From Rahnella sp. AA (lineage in GTDB: Bacteria > Pseudomonadota > Gammaproteobacteria > Enterobacterales > Enterobacteriaceae), in assembly GCF_002834385.1 (NCBI RefSeq), contig NZ_PITQ01000001.1, positions 806,001 through 870,000 of the forward strand: a stretch of 64,000 nt of DNA, written 5' to 3'. Position 1 is the first letter of the stretch. Every line of letters starts with the position of its first letter. Shown piece after piece: positions 40,364 to 49,749 of the stretch. Both the position numbers and the translations under genes were made by a program. The notes under the pieces were generated by a model that was given only the letters and a program-made list of their open reading frames with translations, made no database searches and was not told the origin of the DNA.

Positions 40364-40819
40364 TTGATAGATAAAATTGACCTTAAGTTGCTTTCACTGT
40401 TGCAACGAGATTGCACGCTTTCCCTGAACGAGTTGGCTGATTCTGTAAATCTCACGACAACACCCTGCTGGAAGAGAATAAAACGTCTTGAAGATGAAGG
40501 TATTATTTGTGGAAAAGTGGCGTTGCTGGATGGCGAGAAGCTGGGGCTGAGCCTGACCGCTTTTGTGCTAATCAAGACTCAACATCACAACAGCGATTGG
40601 TACCAGCGATTTGTACAGCAAGTCGAGGCATTCCCTGAAGTATTGGGATTTTACCGGATGGCGGGGGAATACGATTATTTACTGCAGGTTCAGGTTTCCG
40701 ATATGAAAAGCTACGACAACTTTTACAAGCGACTTGTGAATGGCATTCCAGGGCTGAATGATGTGACCTCAAGTTTTGCGATGGAACGCATAAAATCGAC
40801 CACCGTATTGCCAATTTAA
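40364..40819 (+). CDS. decR: Lrp/AsnC-family regulator DecR (YbaO)
   Basis: DecR activates cysteine detoxification genes in response to cysteine in E. coli. The 151-residue protein has an N-terminal HTH (about 1-60, [25 protein letters not shown]) and a C-terminal RAM domain with GEYDYLLQV. The start is TTG at 40364, 5 bases after GGGAGG. No ATG fits. It is divergently transcribed from the Cds1-like gene, so the 120-bp spacer probably carries its operator. Confidence 0.94.
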   Translation: MIDKIDLKLLSLLQRDCTLSLNELADSVNLTTTPCWKRIKRLEDEGIICGKVALLDGEKLGLSLTAFVLIKTQHHNSDWYQRFVQQVEAFPEVLGFYRMAGEYDYLLQVQVSDMKSYDNFYKRLVNGIPGLNDVTSSFAMERIKSTTVLPI

Positions 40820-40955
40820 TGCAAAAGTTGCAGTAAAAAGTTTCATCAGAAACGCAGGTTAACTCTGGTATCCTTGTCGGCCTGAAGAGAAAACTGGTCT
40901 TAATGAAGGCCGTTTAACTCAATAAAATCATTATTATTTGTATGGAAAATTCTGC

Positions 40956-42728
40956 GTGAGATTGTTTGCACAATTAGGCTGGTACTTCCGTCGCGAATGG
41001 CGCCGGTATCTGGGTGCTGTGGCCTTGCTGATCATTATCGCTATCTTGCAATTACTGCCCCCGAAGCTGGTAGGCATAATTATCGATGGCGTGACGTCCA
41101 AACAAATGTCTTACGGCGTACTTTTCGCATGGCTTGGCCTGATGCTTGGCACGGCTGTTGTGGTTTATCTGCTGCGTTACGTCTGGCGTGTTTTGTTATT
41201 TGGTGCCTCCTATCAGCTGGCTGTCGAATTACGACAAGATTTTTTCCGTCAACTTAGCCGCCAGCATCCGGCGTTTTATCTGCGCCATCGTACCGGTGAT
41301 TTGATCGCCCGGGCGACGAACGATGTTGACCGTGTCGTCTTCGCCGCCGGTGAGGGGGTATTGACGCTGGTGGACTCGCTGGTCATGGGGCTGGCGGTGT
41401 TGATTGTGATGGCAACTCAGATTAGCTGGGAACTTACGCTACTCTCTCTGGTTCCTATGCCCATTATGGCGATCATTATCAAACGCTATGGCGATCAGTT
41501 GCATTCCCGTTTCAAAACGGCGCAGGCGGCGTTCTCCTCACTGAATGATCAGGCGCAGGAAAGCCTCACCAGTATCAGGATGATCAAAGCTTTTGGGCTG
41601 GAAAATCATCAGTCTTCTCAATTCGCTGACGTTGCTGCTGATACCGGCGCTAAGAACCTGCGTGTAGCACGTGTTGATGCCCGTTTTGATCCGACGATTT
41701 ATGTTTCAATTGGGATGGCTAATCTGCTGGCGATTGGTGGCGGAAGCTGGATGGTAGTCAATGGCCATCTAACGCTGGGTAGCTTAACCAGCTTTGTCAT
41801 GTACCTTGGCCTGATGATCTGGCCGATGCTGGCACTGGCCTGGATGTTCAATATCGTGGAACGCGGAAGTGCGGCTTACAGCCGTATCCGCAGTTTGTTG
41901 CAGGAAGCCCCTGCTGTGGCTGACGGAACAAAACCGTTACCGGCTGGCCGGGCCGTGCTCGAAGCTCAGATAACCCGATTCCAGTATCCTGAAAATAATC
42001 AGTCTGCACTGAATTGCGTCGGGTTCTCCCTGCAACCGGGCAAAATGCTCGGGCTGTGCGGCCCGACCGGCTCTGGAAAGAGTACGCTTCTGGCTCTACT
42101 CCAACGTCAGTTCGACGTCACAGAGGGGGACGTGTGCTACCACGGGTTATCTCTTAAAGATATTCAGCTCGACGACTGGCGCGCGCGTCTGGCGATTGTC
42201 AGCCAGACACCTTTCCTGTTCTCCGACACAGTGGCGCAAAACATTGCACTGGGGCGTCCGGAAGCGACTCAGGAAGAAATTGAAGAAGCAGCGCGGCTTG
42301 CCAGCGTGCACGACGACATTCTGCGATTGCCCCAGGGATATGAAACCGAAGTCGGTGAGCGTGGCGTCATGCTTTCCGGCGGGCAAAAACAACGTATTTC
42401 CATCGCCCGTGCGTTGCTGATGAAAGCAGAAATCCTGATCCTTGACGATGCGCTGTCGGCAGTTGATGGCCGGACAGAACATCAGATCCTGCATAACTTA
42501 CGGCAGTGGGGAAGTGACCGCACCGTGATTATCAGCGCACACCGCCTTTCAGCCCTGACCGAAGCGAGCGAAATTCTGGTCTTCAACCAAGGAAGAATTT
42601 CGCAGCGTGGCGATCACGAACGGCTCGTTGCACAGCCCGGCTGGTACCGGGATATGTTCCGTTATCAGCAGCTTGAGGCTGCTCTGGACGACGCGCCTCA
42701 GGAAAGGGAGGCGGAACAACGTGGCTGA
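40956..42728 (+). CDS. mdlA: Multidrug resistance-like ABC half-transporter MdlA
   Basis: MdlA is an ABC exporter half with six membrane helices (about residues 15-310) and a nucleotide-binding domain with Walker [10 protein letters not shown], signature LSGGQKQR, and Walker [10 protein letters not shown]. It pairs with MdlB as a heterodimer. The natural substrate is not known. I chose GTG at 40956 (590 residues as in E. coli) with GGAAAA 7 bases upstream. A TTG six codons earlier is less likely. It overlaps mdlB by 8 bp. Confidence 0.95.
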   Translation: MRLFAQLGWYFRREWRRYLGAVALLIIIAILQLLPPKLVGIIIDGVTSKQMSYGVLFAWLGLMLGTAVVVYLLRYVWRVLLFGASYQLAVELRQDFFRQLSRQHPAFYLRHRTGDLIARATNDVDRVVFAAGEGVLTLVDSLVMGLAVLIVMATQISWELTLLSLVPMPIMAIIIKRYGDQLHSRFKTAQAAFSSLNDQAQESLTSIRMIKAFGLENHQSSQFADVAADTGAKNLRVARVDARFDPTIYVSIGMANLLAIGGGSWMVVNGHLTLGSLTSFVMYLGLMIWPMLALAWMFNIVERGSAAYSRIRSLLQEAPAVADGTKPLPAGRAVLEAQITRFQYPENNQSALNCVGFSLQPGKMLGLCGPTGSGKSTLLALLQRQFDVTEGDVCYHGLSLKDIQLDDWRARLAIVSQTPFLFSDTVAQNIALGRPEATQEEIEEAARLASVHDDILRLPQGYETEVGERGVMLSGGQKQRISIARALLMKAEILILDDALSAVDGRTEHQILHNLRQWGSDRTVIISAHRLSALTEASEILVFNQGRISQRGDHERLVAQPGWYRDMFRYQQLEAALDDAPQEREAEQRG

Positions 42729-44520
42729 ACAAAAAACCAATAAAATTCAGAAGTTGTGGCCAACGCTTAAACGACTTCTCAAATACGGAAAACCTTACAG
42801 CAAGCCACTTTCCTATGCAGTCGTGATGTTGTGGGTTGCCGCTGCGGCGGAGGTGACCGGGCCCATTCTGATCAGTTTCTTTATTGATCACTATGTCGCG
42901 AAAGGGGAGTTGCCGTGGGGGAAAGTCAGCTTGCTGGCGCTTTGCTTTATCTTCCTGCAATTTCTTGCCGCAAGCCTGCACTATTTTCAGGCGTTGTTGT
43001 TTAACCGCGCCGCCGTCGGCGTGGTCCAGCGTTTACGTACCGATGTTATGGACGCCGCACTCCGTCAGCCACTCAGTGCATTCGATACCCAGCCGGTCGG
43101 GCAGCTTATTTCCCGCGTGACCAATGATACTGAAGTGATCCGCGATTTATACGTGACCGTGGTGTCGACAGTTTTACGCAGTATTGCCCTGATTGGCGCA
43201 ATGTTGATCGCGATGTTCAGTCTTGACTGGCGGCTGGCTTCCGTTGCTATTTGCATTTTTCCAGCAGTATTTGTCGTGATGGGGCTTTATCAGATCTACA
43301 GCACGCCGGTTGTTCGCAAAGTACGCACTTATCTGGCGGATATTAATGACGGTTTTAACGAAGTCATTAATGGCATGAACGTCATCCAGCAATTTCGTCA
43401 GCAGAAAAGATTCGGCGAACGCCTTACGCGCGCCAGCCAGTCGCACTATATGGCACGTATGCAAACGTTGAGACTGGAAGGTTTTCTGCTGCGTCCATTG
43501 CTCAGCCTGTTTTCATCTCTGATTCTGTGTGGCCTGTTGCTGCTTTTCGGATTCAGTGCAGAAGGCTCAATCGGTGTGGGCGTGTTGTACGCGTTCATTA
43601 ACTATCTCGGGCGCCTCAACGAACCGCTGATTGAACTGACTTCGCAGCAATCCATTTTGCAACAGGCGGTCGTGGCCGGTGAACGTATTTTCGATTTGAT
43701 GGACAGAACCCAGCAACAATACGGCCCTGATGACAAATTACTCACCAGCGGGGAAGTTGAAGTCCGGGACGTCAGCTTTGCTTATCAGCAGGATAAATGG
43801 GTGTTGGAAAATATCTCCCTGCATGTTCCGTCGCGCGGTTTTGTGGCGCTGGTCGGGCATACCGGTAGTGGGAAAAGTACGCTGGCGAATTTGCTCATGG
43901 GATATTATCCGCTCAATAAAGGTGAAATCCGTGTGGACGGGCGCAACCTTGCGGACCTGTCGCATACCAGCCTGCGTAAAGGCATCGCAATGGTTCAGCA
44001 GGATCCGGTAGTGCTGGCGGAGTCGGTGTTCGCCAATGTGACATTGGGACGTGACATTGATGAGACTCAGGTCTGGCATGCGCTGGACATCGTGCAGCTT
44101 TCGCCGCTGGTGCGTGAAATGCCGGAAGGTCTGAATACGCGCTTGGGGGAACAGGGGAATAACCTTTCCGTGGGCCAGAAACAGTTGCTGGCGATGGCGC
44201 GCGTTTTGGTGCAGGCACCCGAGATTCTGATCCTTGACGAGGCAACGGCCAATATTGATTCCGGAACCGAGCAGGCCATTCAGCGTGCGTTACGGGCTAT
44301 CCGTCAGCAAACGACTCTGGTGGTGATTGCCCACCGTCTTTCAACGATTGTCGATGCCGATAATATTTTGGTATTGCATCGGGGTAAAGCGGTTGAACAA
44401 GGCAGCCATTTCCAGCTTCTGGCGAAAAAAGGCCGGTATTATCAGATGTATCAGTTGCAACTTGCTGGGCAGGAACTGGCCTCCACCGGTGCGGTTATCT
44501 CAGCAACAGAAAACGTATAA
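42721..44520 (+). CDS. mdlB: Multidrug resistance-like ABC half-transporter MdlB
   Basis: This is the partner of MdlA, with 599 residues. It has an exporter membrane domain (about 1-320) and a nucleotide-binding domain with Walker [10 protein letters not shown], signature LSVGQKQLL (a variant of LSGGQ), and Walker [10 protein letters not shown] with the catalytic Glu. MdlA has Asp at that Glu position (LILDDALS), so only one ATP site may be fully catalytic, as in other heterodimeric exporters. The GTG start at 42721 lies inside the mdlA end, after GGGAGG. Confidence 0.95.
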   Translation: MAEQKTNKIQKLWPTLKRLLKYGKPYSKPLSYAVVMLWVAAAAEVTGPILISFFIDHYVAKGELPWGKVSLLALCFIFLQFLAASLHYFQALLFNRAAVGVVQRLRTDVMDAALRQPLSAFDTQPVGQLISRVTNDTEVIRDLYVTVVSTVLRSIALIGAMLIAMFSLDWRLASVAICIFPAVFVVMGLYQIYSTPVVRKVRTYLADINDGFNEVINGMNVIQQFRQQKRFGERLTRASQSHYMARMQTLRLEGFLLRPLLSLFSSLILCGLLLLFGFSAEGSIGVGVLYAFINYLGRLNEPLIELTSQQSILQQAVVAGERIFDLMDRTQQQYGPDDKLLTSGEVEVRDVSFAYQQDKWVLENISLHVPSRGFVALVGHTGSGKSTLANLLMGYYPLNKGEIRVDGRNLADLSHTSLRKGIAMVQQDPVVLAESVFANVTLGRDIDETQVWHALDIVQLSPLVREMPEGLNTRLGEQGNNLSVGQKQLLAMARVLVQAPEILILDEATANIDSGTEQAIQRALRAIRQQTTLVVIAHRLSTIVDADNILVLHRGKAVEQGSHFQLLAKKGRYYQMYQLQLAGQELASTGAVISATENV

Positions 44521-44526
44521 TCTTTC

Positions 44527-44562
44527 AGCTGGCGCCGTTTAATTGCTGCGCCAGTTCATTTC
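44527..44562 (+). terminator. Terminator-like hairpin after mdlB
   Basis: CTGGCGC (44529-44535) pairs with GCGCCAG (44548-44554) with extra pairing outside. The following TTCATTTCTT is a weak T-run. Confidence 0.6.
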
Positions 44563-44660
44563 TTCCTGCCCTTTTAACCTTCCTTTTAACGTCCCCCGCA
44601 CCTATTCCATGCAAGCAAAACACCCGGCTTTACTTTTGCTGCACTAAAAAGCAGCGCCAG

Positions 44661-44675
44661 GCACTTAAATGGTGC
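44661..44675 (+). promoter_or_regulatory. NtrC (GlnG) enhancer site upstream of glnK
   Basis: GCAC-TTAAA-TGGTGC fits the NtrC consensus GCAC-N5-7-GGTGC. It is centred about 130 bp upstream of the sigma-54 -12 element. A weaker match, GCACCTATTCCATGC (44598-44612), lies 63 bp (six helical turns) further upstream on the same face. Confidence 0.75.
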
Positions 44676-44783
44676 GCACAGAGTCAGGCTGAATATGCCC
44701 TCACAACTGTGCGCCGGGTCACGAATAATCCGAAAATGCCGTATTACGCGGGAATCGCATGAATATTTACGTGATTTCAACTC

Positions 44784-44799
44784 TGGCACACCCTTTGCT
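44784..44799 (+). promoter_or_regulatory. Sigma-54 promoter of glnK-amtB
   Basis: TGGCAC-N5-TTGCT has the invariant GG and GC ten bases apart, a full match to the sigma-54 (RpoN) consensus. Transcription should start about 12 bases downstream, near 44810, some 53 nt before the glnK ATG. Confidence 0.9.
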
Positions 44800-44862
44800 T
44801 TAACCATTCCGTATCGGGCGCGAGGTTTCTCGCGGCAAGCCCTTAATTCGAGGAGTGGCAAT

Positions 44863-45201
44863 ATGAAGCTGGTTACTGTGGTGATCAAACCTTTTAAGCT
44901 GGAAGACGTGCGTGAAGCACTGTCTGCTGTTGGAATTCAGGGGCTGACCGTAACGGAAGTTAAAGGTTTCGGCCGTCAGAAAGGTCATGCCGAACTGTAT
45001 CGTGGTGCAGAATACAGTGTGAACTTCCTGCCAAAAGTAAAAATCGACATTGCTATCGCTGACGATCAGCTTGATGAAGTGATCGACGTGATCAGCAAAG
45101 CGGCCTACACCGGCAAGATTGGTGATGGCAAAATTTTCGTTGCAGAATTGCAACGTGTCATCCGTATTCGTACGGGTGAAACCGACGAAGCAGCACTGTA
45201 A
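44863..45201 (+). CDS. glnK: Nitrogen regulatory protein P-II 2 (GlnK)
   Basis: GlnK is a trimeric P-II signalling protein that blocks the AmtB ammonium channel when nitrogen is plentiful. The 112-residue protein has the T-loop with the uridylylation Tyr51 (YRGAEYSVNFLPK) and the C-terminal IRIRTGETDEAAL. The ATG at 44863 follows GAGGAG. An in-frame start at 44695 would begin upstream of the sigma-54 start and is rejected. Confidence 0.97.
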   Translation: MKLVTVVIKPFKLEDVREALSAVGIQGLTVTEVKGFGRQKGHAELYRGAEYSVNFLPKVKIDIAIADDQLDEVIDVISKAAYTGKIGDGKIFVAELQRVIRIRTGETDEAAL

Positions 45202-45286
45202 TTTCTGGCCTTTCTCTCTGATATAAATCGCGTTGATATAAATCAGTTTAGAAAAAACAGTTTTGAGAAACAGGGGTGGGTTAATA

Positions 45287-46576
45287 ATGAAAAAACTTTT
45301 ATCCATGATGGGGCTTGGCGCAGTTGCATTGCTGCCTTCGCTTGCCATGGCAGCAGCACCGGCAGCCGCAAACGGCGCTGACAACGCCTTTATGATGATC
45401 TGTACTGCCTTGGTACTGTTCATGACCGTACCTGGCGTGGCGTTGTTCTACGGCGGTTTATTACGTTCTAAAAACGTATTATCCATGCTGACTCAGGTTA
45501 TTGTGACCTTCGCTTTAGTTTGTGTCCTGTGGATCCTTTATGGCTATAGCCTCGCATTCAGCGAAGGTAACGCCTTCTTCGGCGGTTTCAGCAATGTGAT
45601 GATGAAAGGTATCGGCCTTGATTCTGTTACTGGCACCTTCTCCCAGATGATTCATGTTGCGTTCCAGTGTTCATTCGCCTGTATCACCGTAGCGTTGATC
45701 GTGGGTGGCATCGCTGAACGCGTCCGCTTCTCTGCAGTTTTGATTTTCACTGTGATTTGGCTGACTTTCTCTTACATCCCTATGGCTCACATGGTCTGGG
45801 CTGGCGGCTTCCTGGCGGCTGATGGCGCGCTGGACTTCGCGGGTGGTACGGTTGTTCATATCAACGCCGCTATCGCTGGTCTGGTGGGGGCATATCTGCT
45901 GGGCAAACGCGCAGGCTTTGGCAAAGAAGCGTTCAAACCACACAACCTGCCGATGGTCTTCACTGGTGCTTCAATCCTGTACGTGGGCTGGTTCGGTTTC
46001 AACGCCGGTTCTGCAAGTGCGGCAAGCTCCATTGCAGCCCTGGCATTCCTTAACACCGTTATTGCAACCGCAGGTGCAATCCTCTCCTGGACACTTGTTG
46101 AGTGGATGGTTCGCGGTAAGCCTTCTCTGCTGGGCGCAAGCTCCGGTGCTATCGCAGGTCTGGTTGCTATCACCCCGGCGTGCGGTACTGTCGGCGTAGG
46201 CGGTGCTCTGATTATTGGTCTGGTAGGCGGCATCACCGGCCTGTGGGGTGTGGTTACACTGAAAAAATGGCTGCGTGTGGACGATACCTGTGACGTATTC
46301 GGTGTTCACGGCGTGTGCGGTATTGTTGGTTGTCTGCTGACTGGCGTATTCACTTCCAGCTCTCTGGGTGGCGTAGGTTATGCGGAAGGTGTGACCATGG
46401 GCCATCAGGTCTGGGTTCAGTTCTTCAGCGTGTGCGTAACGCTGGTCTGGTCTGGCGTTGTGGCCTTCATCGGTTACAAAGTGGCTGACATGATTGTAGG
46501 TCTGCGTGTTCCGGAAGAACAAGAACGCGAAGGTCTGGATGTTAACAGCCACGGCGAAAATGCTTACAACCAATAA
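45287..46576 (+). CDS. amtB: Ammonium transporter AmtB
   Basis: AmtB is the trimeric ammonium channel. The 429-residue precursor has a signal peptide ending near AMA-A (about residue 21) and 11 membrane helices, with the Phe gate and the twin-His pore (VHINAAIAGLVG and FGVHGVCGIVG). It lies 85 bp after glnK and is almost certainly co-transcribed with it. The C-terminal tail ends in GENAYNQ. Confidence 0.97.
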   Translation: MKKLLSMMGLGAVALLPSLAMAAAPAAANGADNAFMMICTALVLFMTVPGVALFYGGLLRSKNVLSMLTQVIVTFALVCVLWILYGYSLAFSEGNAFFGGFSNVMMKGIGLDSVTGTFSQMIHVAFQCSFACITVALIVGGIAERVRFSAVLIFTVIWLTFSYIPMAHMVWAGGFLAADGALDFAGGTVVHINAAIAGLVGAYLLGKRAGFGKEAFKPHNLPMVFTGASILYVGWFGFNAGSASAASSIAALAFLNTVIATAGAILSWTLVEWMVRGKPSLLGASSGAIAGLVAITPACGTVGVGGALIIGLVGGITGLWGVVTLKKWLRVDDTCDVFGVHGVCGIVGCLLTGVFTSSSLGGVGYAEGVTMGHQVWVQFFSVCVTLVWSGVVAFIGYKVADMIVGLRVPEEQEREGLDVNSHGENAYNQ

Positions 46577-46649
46577 TAAGATTTCAGAGAAAGTAGTGCG
46601 CTAACTCTCTAATTAAGTAGCATAAAACAGAAAAATAATGATGGTACGT

Positions 46650-46680
46650 AAAAGGGGCGATATTGATATCGCCCCTTTTT
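46650..46680. terminator. Bidirectional terminator between amtB and tesB
   Basis: A 14-bp stem (46650-46663 with 46666-46679), core AAAAGGGGCGATAT, is followed by T on either strand. Confidence 0.9.
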
Positions 46681-46704
46681 AATGTGTTTTTTGTACCGTA
46701 AATG

Positions 46705-47571
46705 TTATTCGGGCGTCCTTTGCCTTATCACGCCTTCCTGCACGGTAGACGCTACGAGCACGCCATCACGAGTGTAAAATTGTCCACGCACAAAACCACG
46801 GGCACCGGATGCTGAAGTGCTTTCTACCGCGTACAGCAACCAGTCATCCATACGAAATGGTCGGTGGAACCACATCGAATGGTCTATGGTGGCGACCTGC
46901 ATTCCCGGCTCCAAAAAACCAATGCCGTGGGGTTGCAATGCGGTTGGCAGGAAATTGAAATCGGATGCGTAGCCGAGCAGATACTGATGAATACGCAGAT
47001 CGTCTGGCATTTCACCGTTTGCGCGGAACCATACGGCACGGTGCGGCTCTTCTTTACTGCCTTTCAGCGGGTTATGGAATTTCACTGGTCGCATTTCAAT
47101 CGGTTTATGGCCGATGAATTTCTCCCTGAATTTTTCCGGGATCAGATGTGCCAGGTTTTTTGCAATCTCAGATTCCGACACCAGTGATTCTGGCGGCGGG
47201 ACGTCAGGCATGGTGTTCTGATGTTCAAAGCCGCTTTCCTGGCTTTGGAATGACGCTGTCATGTAGAAAATCGGCTTGCCGTGCTGAACGGCTTTGACAC
47301 GGCGTGCGCTGAAACTGTTACCATCGCGCAGAATTTCCACGTCATAGATAATAGGCTTGCTGCTGTCTCCGGGGCGTAAAAAATAGCTGTGAAAGGAGTG
47401 GATGCCCCGGTCAACTGGCACCGTTTGCTTGGCGGCATATAATGCCTGCCCGACGACCTGGCCACCAAAAACCTGACGTAAGCCCAGATCTTCACTTTGG
47501 CCACGAAACAGGCCTTCCTCAATTTTTTCCAGATCTAGCAGATCCAGCAGGTTTTTTAGTGCCTGACTCAT
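46705..47571 (-). CDS. tesB: Acyl-CoA thioesterase II
   Basis: TesB hydrolyses medium- and long-chain acyl-CoA. The 288-residue protein is a double hotdog with the C-terminal block [18 protein letters not shown] and the N-terminal [11 protein letters not shown]. It is convergent with amtB and divergent from ybaY, the usual order. I infer no regulation. Confidence 0.95.
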   Translation of the reverse strand: MSQALKNLLDLLDLEKIEEGLFRGQSEDLGLRQVFGGQVVGQALYAAKQTVPVDRGIHSFHSYFLRPGDSSKPIIYDVEILRDGNSFSARRVKAVQHGKPIFYMTASFQSQESGFEHQNTMPDVPPPESLVSESEIAKNLAHLIPEKFREKFIGHKPIEMRPVKFHNPLKGSKEEPHRAVWFRANGEMPDDLRIHQYLLGYASDFNFLPTALQPHGIGFLEPGMQVATIDHSMWFHRPFRMDDWLLYAVESTSASGARGFVRGQFYTRDGVLVASTVQEGVIRQRTPE

Positions 47572-47683
47572 AGCGGCCTCATGAACTTTACAGGTGATTT
47601 CGACTTTTGTTGCTCAGGGTAATGCAGGCAGGAATCTTCTGAAATACGCCTTCACCTACAGGTCTAACCTCTTAATCATAGTG

Positions 47684-47707
47684 GATCTTCTGTTCGCTCA
47701 GAAGATC
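47684..47707. repeat. Inverted repeat between tesB and ybaY
   Basis: GATCTTCTG (47684-47692) is the exact reverse complement of CAGAAGATC (47699-47707), with spacer TTCGCT. It lies in the divergent promoter region and has no T-run, so an operator or an mRNA 5' hairpin is possible. Confidence 0.8.
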
Positions 47708-47802
47708 TGTTTGCCCAAAAATAGGAAAGCCTCAGATTTTTGTGCCATGATTAATGAGTAAGCTGGTTAAAGTCACTAAATTCATCGTCGGCGTTTATTA
47801 CA

Positions 47803-47816
47803 GCTTGTCGACAAGC
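47803..47816. promoter_or_regulatory. 14-bp perfect palindrome upstream of ybaY
   Basis: GCTTGTCGACAAGC reads the same on both strands and ends 25 bases before the ybaY ATG. A dimeric repressor site or a leader hairpin would both fit. Confidence 0.45.
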
Positions 47817-47841
47817 GACTAATAAAAAGGGAGTACGATCA

Positions 47842-48420
47842 ATGAAACTTTGGCAGATAGTAGGTGGAACCGCGCTGTCTCTCACTCTTGCCGGGTGTGT
47901 GCAGAATCACGAAGCACCAGCGCAGCAACCCCCTGTTAATACAGCGGCCAGCCCGGCCACTGAACCTGCGATCACCGGCCCAAATGTGTCTGGTAGCGTG
48001 TTCATCAACCAGCGTGTGGCTTTACCGCCTGATGCGGTTCTGACAGTCACATTGTCCGATGCGTCCGTTGCGGATGCGCCATCCCGAGTAATTTCGCAAA
48101 AAGTGGCGAGGACTCAGGGTAAACAGGCGCCGTTCACGTTTATCCTGCCGTACAATCCACAGGATATAGCACCCAATGCCCGCGTTCTGCTGAGCGCTGC
48201 TGTGACTGTTAATGGTCAGATGACCTTCGTCACTGATAGTATCAAGGAAGTGATTAACCACGGTCAGGGTACTCGCGCCGACCTGCAGCTTGTGCCGGTT
48301 GTTGCCGTGCCTGTTGCCACTAAACCGGATGCTTTAGGTCCGTTGAGCAACCCGTCTAACCCCGGGCTGGGGACTTCACCAGCACCGATTAGCGCAGTGC
48401 CATCACAGTCAACTTACTGA
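47842..48420 (+). CDS. ybaY: YbaY family lipoprotein
   Basis: This 192-residue lipoprotein has the lipobox LAGC (Cys19). It carries a family domain (about 48-150, ITGPNVSGSVFINQRVALPPDAVLTVTLSD) often called pilotin-like, and a Pro/Ser-rich C-terminal tail. The molecular function of YbaY is not known to me. Its position between tesB and ybaZ is conserved. A terminator follows. Confidence 0.92.
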   Translation: MKLWQIVGGTALSLTLAGCVQNHEAPAQQPPVNTAASPATEPAITGPNVSGSVFINQRVALPPDAVLTVTLSDASVADAPSRVISQKVARTQGKQAPFTFILPYNPQDIAPNARVLLSAAVTVNGQMTFVTDSIKEVINHGQGTRADLQLVPVVAVPVATKPDALGPLSNPSNPGLGTSPAPISAVPSQSTY

Positions 48421-48440
48421 TAAAGTCCTGTTGGGCATCC

Positions 48441-48466
48441 AGGCACCGCTCCGGCGGTGCTTTTTT
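48441..48466. terminator. Terminator between ybaY and ybaZ
   Basis: GCACCGC (48443-48449) pairs with GCGGTGC (48454-48460) and runs into six T on the plus strand. Confidence 0.85.
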
Positions 48467-48478
48467 ATGTGTACTGGC

Positions 48479-48787
48479 TCACCATTTCCAGCCGTATTTC
48501 TCTAAATCGACTTTGCCTTTCTTAAAGACAATCCCTTCAGCCAGCAGCGCCTGGCGCTGACGTTTAAAATCTTCTCCCTGCAGGGAAATTTCGCCATGAC
48601 GGTTAATCACGCGATGCCAGGGAAGCGTGCTGCCTTCCGGTAGTTTTTTCAATACACCACCGACCTGACGTGCCGCTCGCGGGGATCCTGCGAGCTGCGC
48701 CACGTTACCGTACGTAGTGACTTGCCCGGTTGGGATGGCAGCGATAATCTGGAATACGCGCTGGCGAAAGTTATCGGGTTCCGACAT
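48479..48787 (-). CDS. ybaZ: Alkyltransferase-like protein (Atl/YbaZ)
   Basis: This protein of the MGMT family binds O6-alkylguanine but cannot repair it, because the catalytic Cys of the PCHR motif is replaced by Trp57 (LPWHRV). Such proteins flag damage for nucleotide excision repair. It has the helix-turn-helix with the arginine finger (SPRAARQVGG). At 102 residues it is shorter than E. coli YbaZ (129), mainly at the N terminus. No upstream ATG was found that extends it. Confidence 0.94.
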   Translation of the reverse strand: MSEPDNFRQRVFQIIAAIPTGQVTTYGNVAQLAGSPRAARQVGGVLKKLPEGSTLPWHRVINRHGEISLQGEDFKRQRQALLAEGIVFKKGKVDLEKYGWKW

Positions 48788-48893
48788 GACATCCTCCTCA
48801 GTGTTTGCCGGACAGTATGACGTAAGAATTGGGGTTCTGTCCGGCCTGATTCAGGCGTATTGCTTAAGAAAACAACGGTTGTCGGCGGTTAAC

Positions 48894-48922
48894 TTGCTTT
48901 TGCTCTGGTCATCACAGATAAT
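48894..48922 (+). promoter_or_regulatory. Putative ffs promoter
   Basis: TTGCTT (48894-48899), 17 bases, then GATAAT (48917-48922) give a plausible sigma-70 promoter. The primary transcript would carry a 5' leader of about 44 nt, to be removed by RNase P. Confidence 0.4.
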
Positions 48923-48972
48923 GCCCACCGCTTCGATTCTCTTCGCAGAGAAACGGGGCCGACAACGACAAT

Positions 48973-49086
48973 GGGGGCCCTGTTGGTTCTCCCGCAACGC
49001 TAACTTGTCAACTTGGTCAGGTCCGGAAGGAAGCAGCCATGGCAGGTGTCGTGTGTGCCGGGATGTAGCTGGCAGGGCCTCCACCA
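48973..49086 (+). ncRNA. ffs: 4.5S RNA, signal recognition particle
   Basis: This 114-nt RNA matches E. coli 4.5S RNA in length, with conserved blocks GTTGGTTCTCCCGCAACGC, GGTCAGGTCCGGAAGGAAGC and GTGTGCCGGGATGTAGCTGG. The GGAA tetraloop and the symmetric loop that binds Ffh are intact. The ends GGGGGCCCTG and CAGGGCCTCC pair. The RNA joins Ffh to target ribosomes with signal sequences to the membrane. Confidence 0.97.
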
Positions 49087-49187
49087 TTTTGTCTCTAAGC
49101 ACTGAGTCTTTTTGTGCAAAACTACTGACATCCCTTCTCAAAATCCGCTATTACAAAGCTATTTATCAACGACTTAAGCGCTTTCCG

Positions 49188-49610
49188 TCAGCCTTCCATA
49201 TCTACGCTTGTTCGCAATTTGTATAATTCGATTGCCTTATCGCGAGTCACACGTAACTTCGCTTCTGACATGGTGATCCCCCAGATTGTACCGCTCTGCT
49301 GCCTGTAGAAGTTTTGCATCGCTTCCAGGTATGAGTCGCGATAATTGATCCACGCAATTTGAGATTTTTTCAATGAGGCTTGAAACTCCGCCGGTTGCTC
49401 AGCTAACAGCAGTTTGTATTGTTTGTTCAACTGAGCATCCCATGCTTTCAGCCCGGTGTTGTAACAGTCGATGCTGGCCAGAGTGCTCTCCGCTTTATTC
49501 GTACAGTCCGCCAGTTGGTCATCCAGATCCTTACCGAAATCATTTTTTGCTAAAGCTGCCGTGGATGCAGTACTTCCTAACAACAATATGGCGATTATAG
49601 TTTTTCTCAT
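49188..49610 (-). CDS. DUF1311 / LprI-like secreted protein
   Basis: This 140-residue protein has a signal peptide (about 1-21, ending LAKN or ALA-K) and a helical DUF1311 domain with two cysteines (DCTNKAESTLASIDCYNTGL) and the family block SLKKSQIAWINYRD. Members include the Mycobacterium lysozyme inhibitor LprI, but most are uncharacterised, so the role here is open. I chose the ATG at 49610 for the natural signal peptide. It is an accessory gene, not at this position in E. coli. It is convergent with ffs. Confidence 0.8.
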   Translation of the reverse strand: MRKTIIAILLLGSTASTAALAKNDFGKDLDDQLADCTNKAESTLASIDCYNTGLKAWDAQLNKQYKLLLAEQPAEFQASLKKSQIAWINYRDSYLEAMQNFYRQQSGTIWGITMSEAKLRVTRDKAIELYKLRTSVDMEG

Positions 49611-49749
49611 TTTGATATCCGCTATTAAACCGTGACGTTTAGTATTCCTTTGTACTGGCATTGAATGTACAAGAATATTTAACGTTTTAAAAACTGCTTA
49701 ACGGGTACTTATCAAAACTCGCGGATATGCAGGTTTAGCGCTATCTGCC

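Larger units (their letters stand above)
44521..44862. other. Regulatory region of glnK-amtB (342 bp, no gene)
   Basis: After an mdlB terminator-like hairpin, this region carries a strong NtrC-type site (44661-44675), a weaker one (44598-44612), and a perfect-spacing sigma-54 promoter (44784-44799). I see no reading frame of interest. Confidence 0.7.

Noticed and set aside
48717-49226. 169-codon frame running over ffs
   Set aside because: It overlaps ybaZ on one side and the 4.5S RNA on the other. Its protein has no recognisable feature and the RNA is certain.
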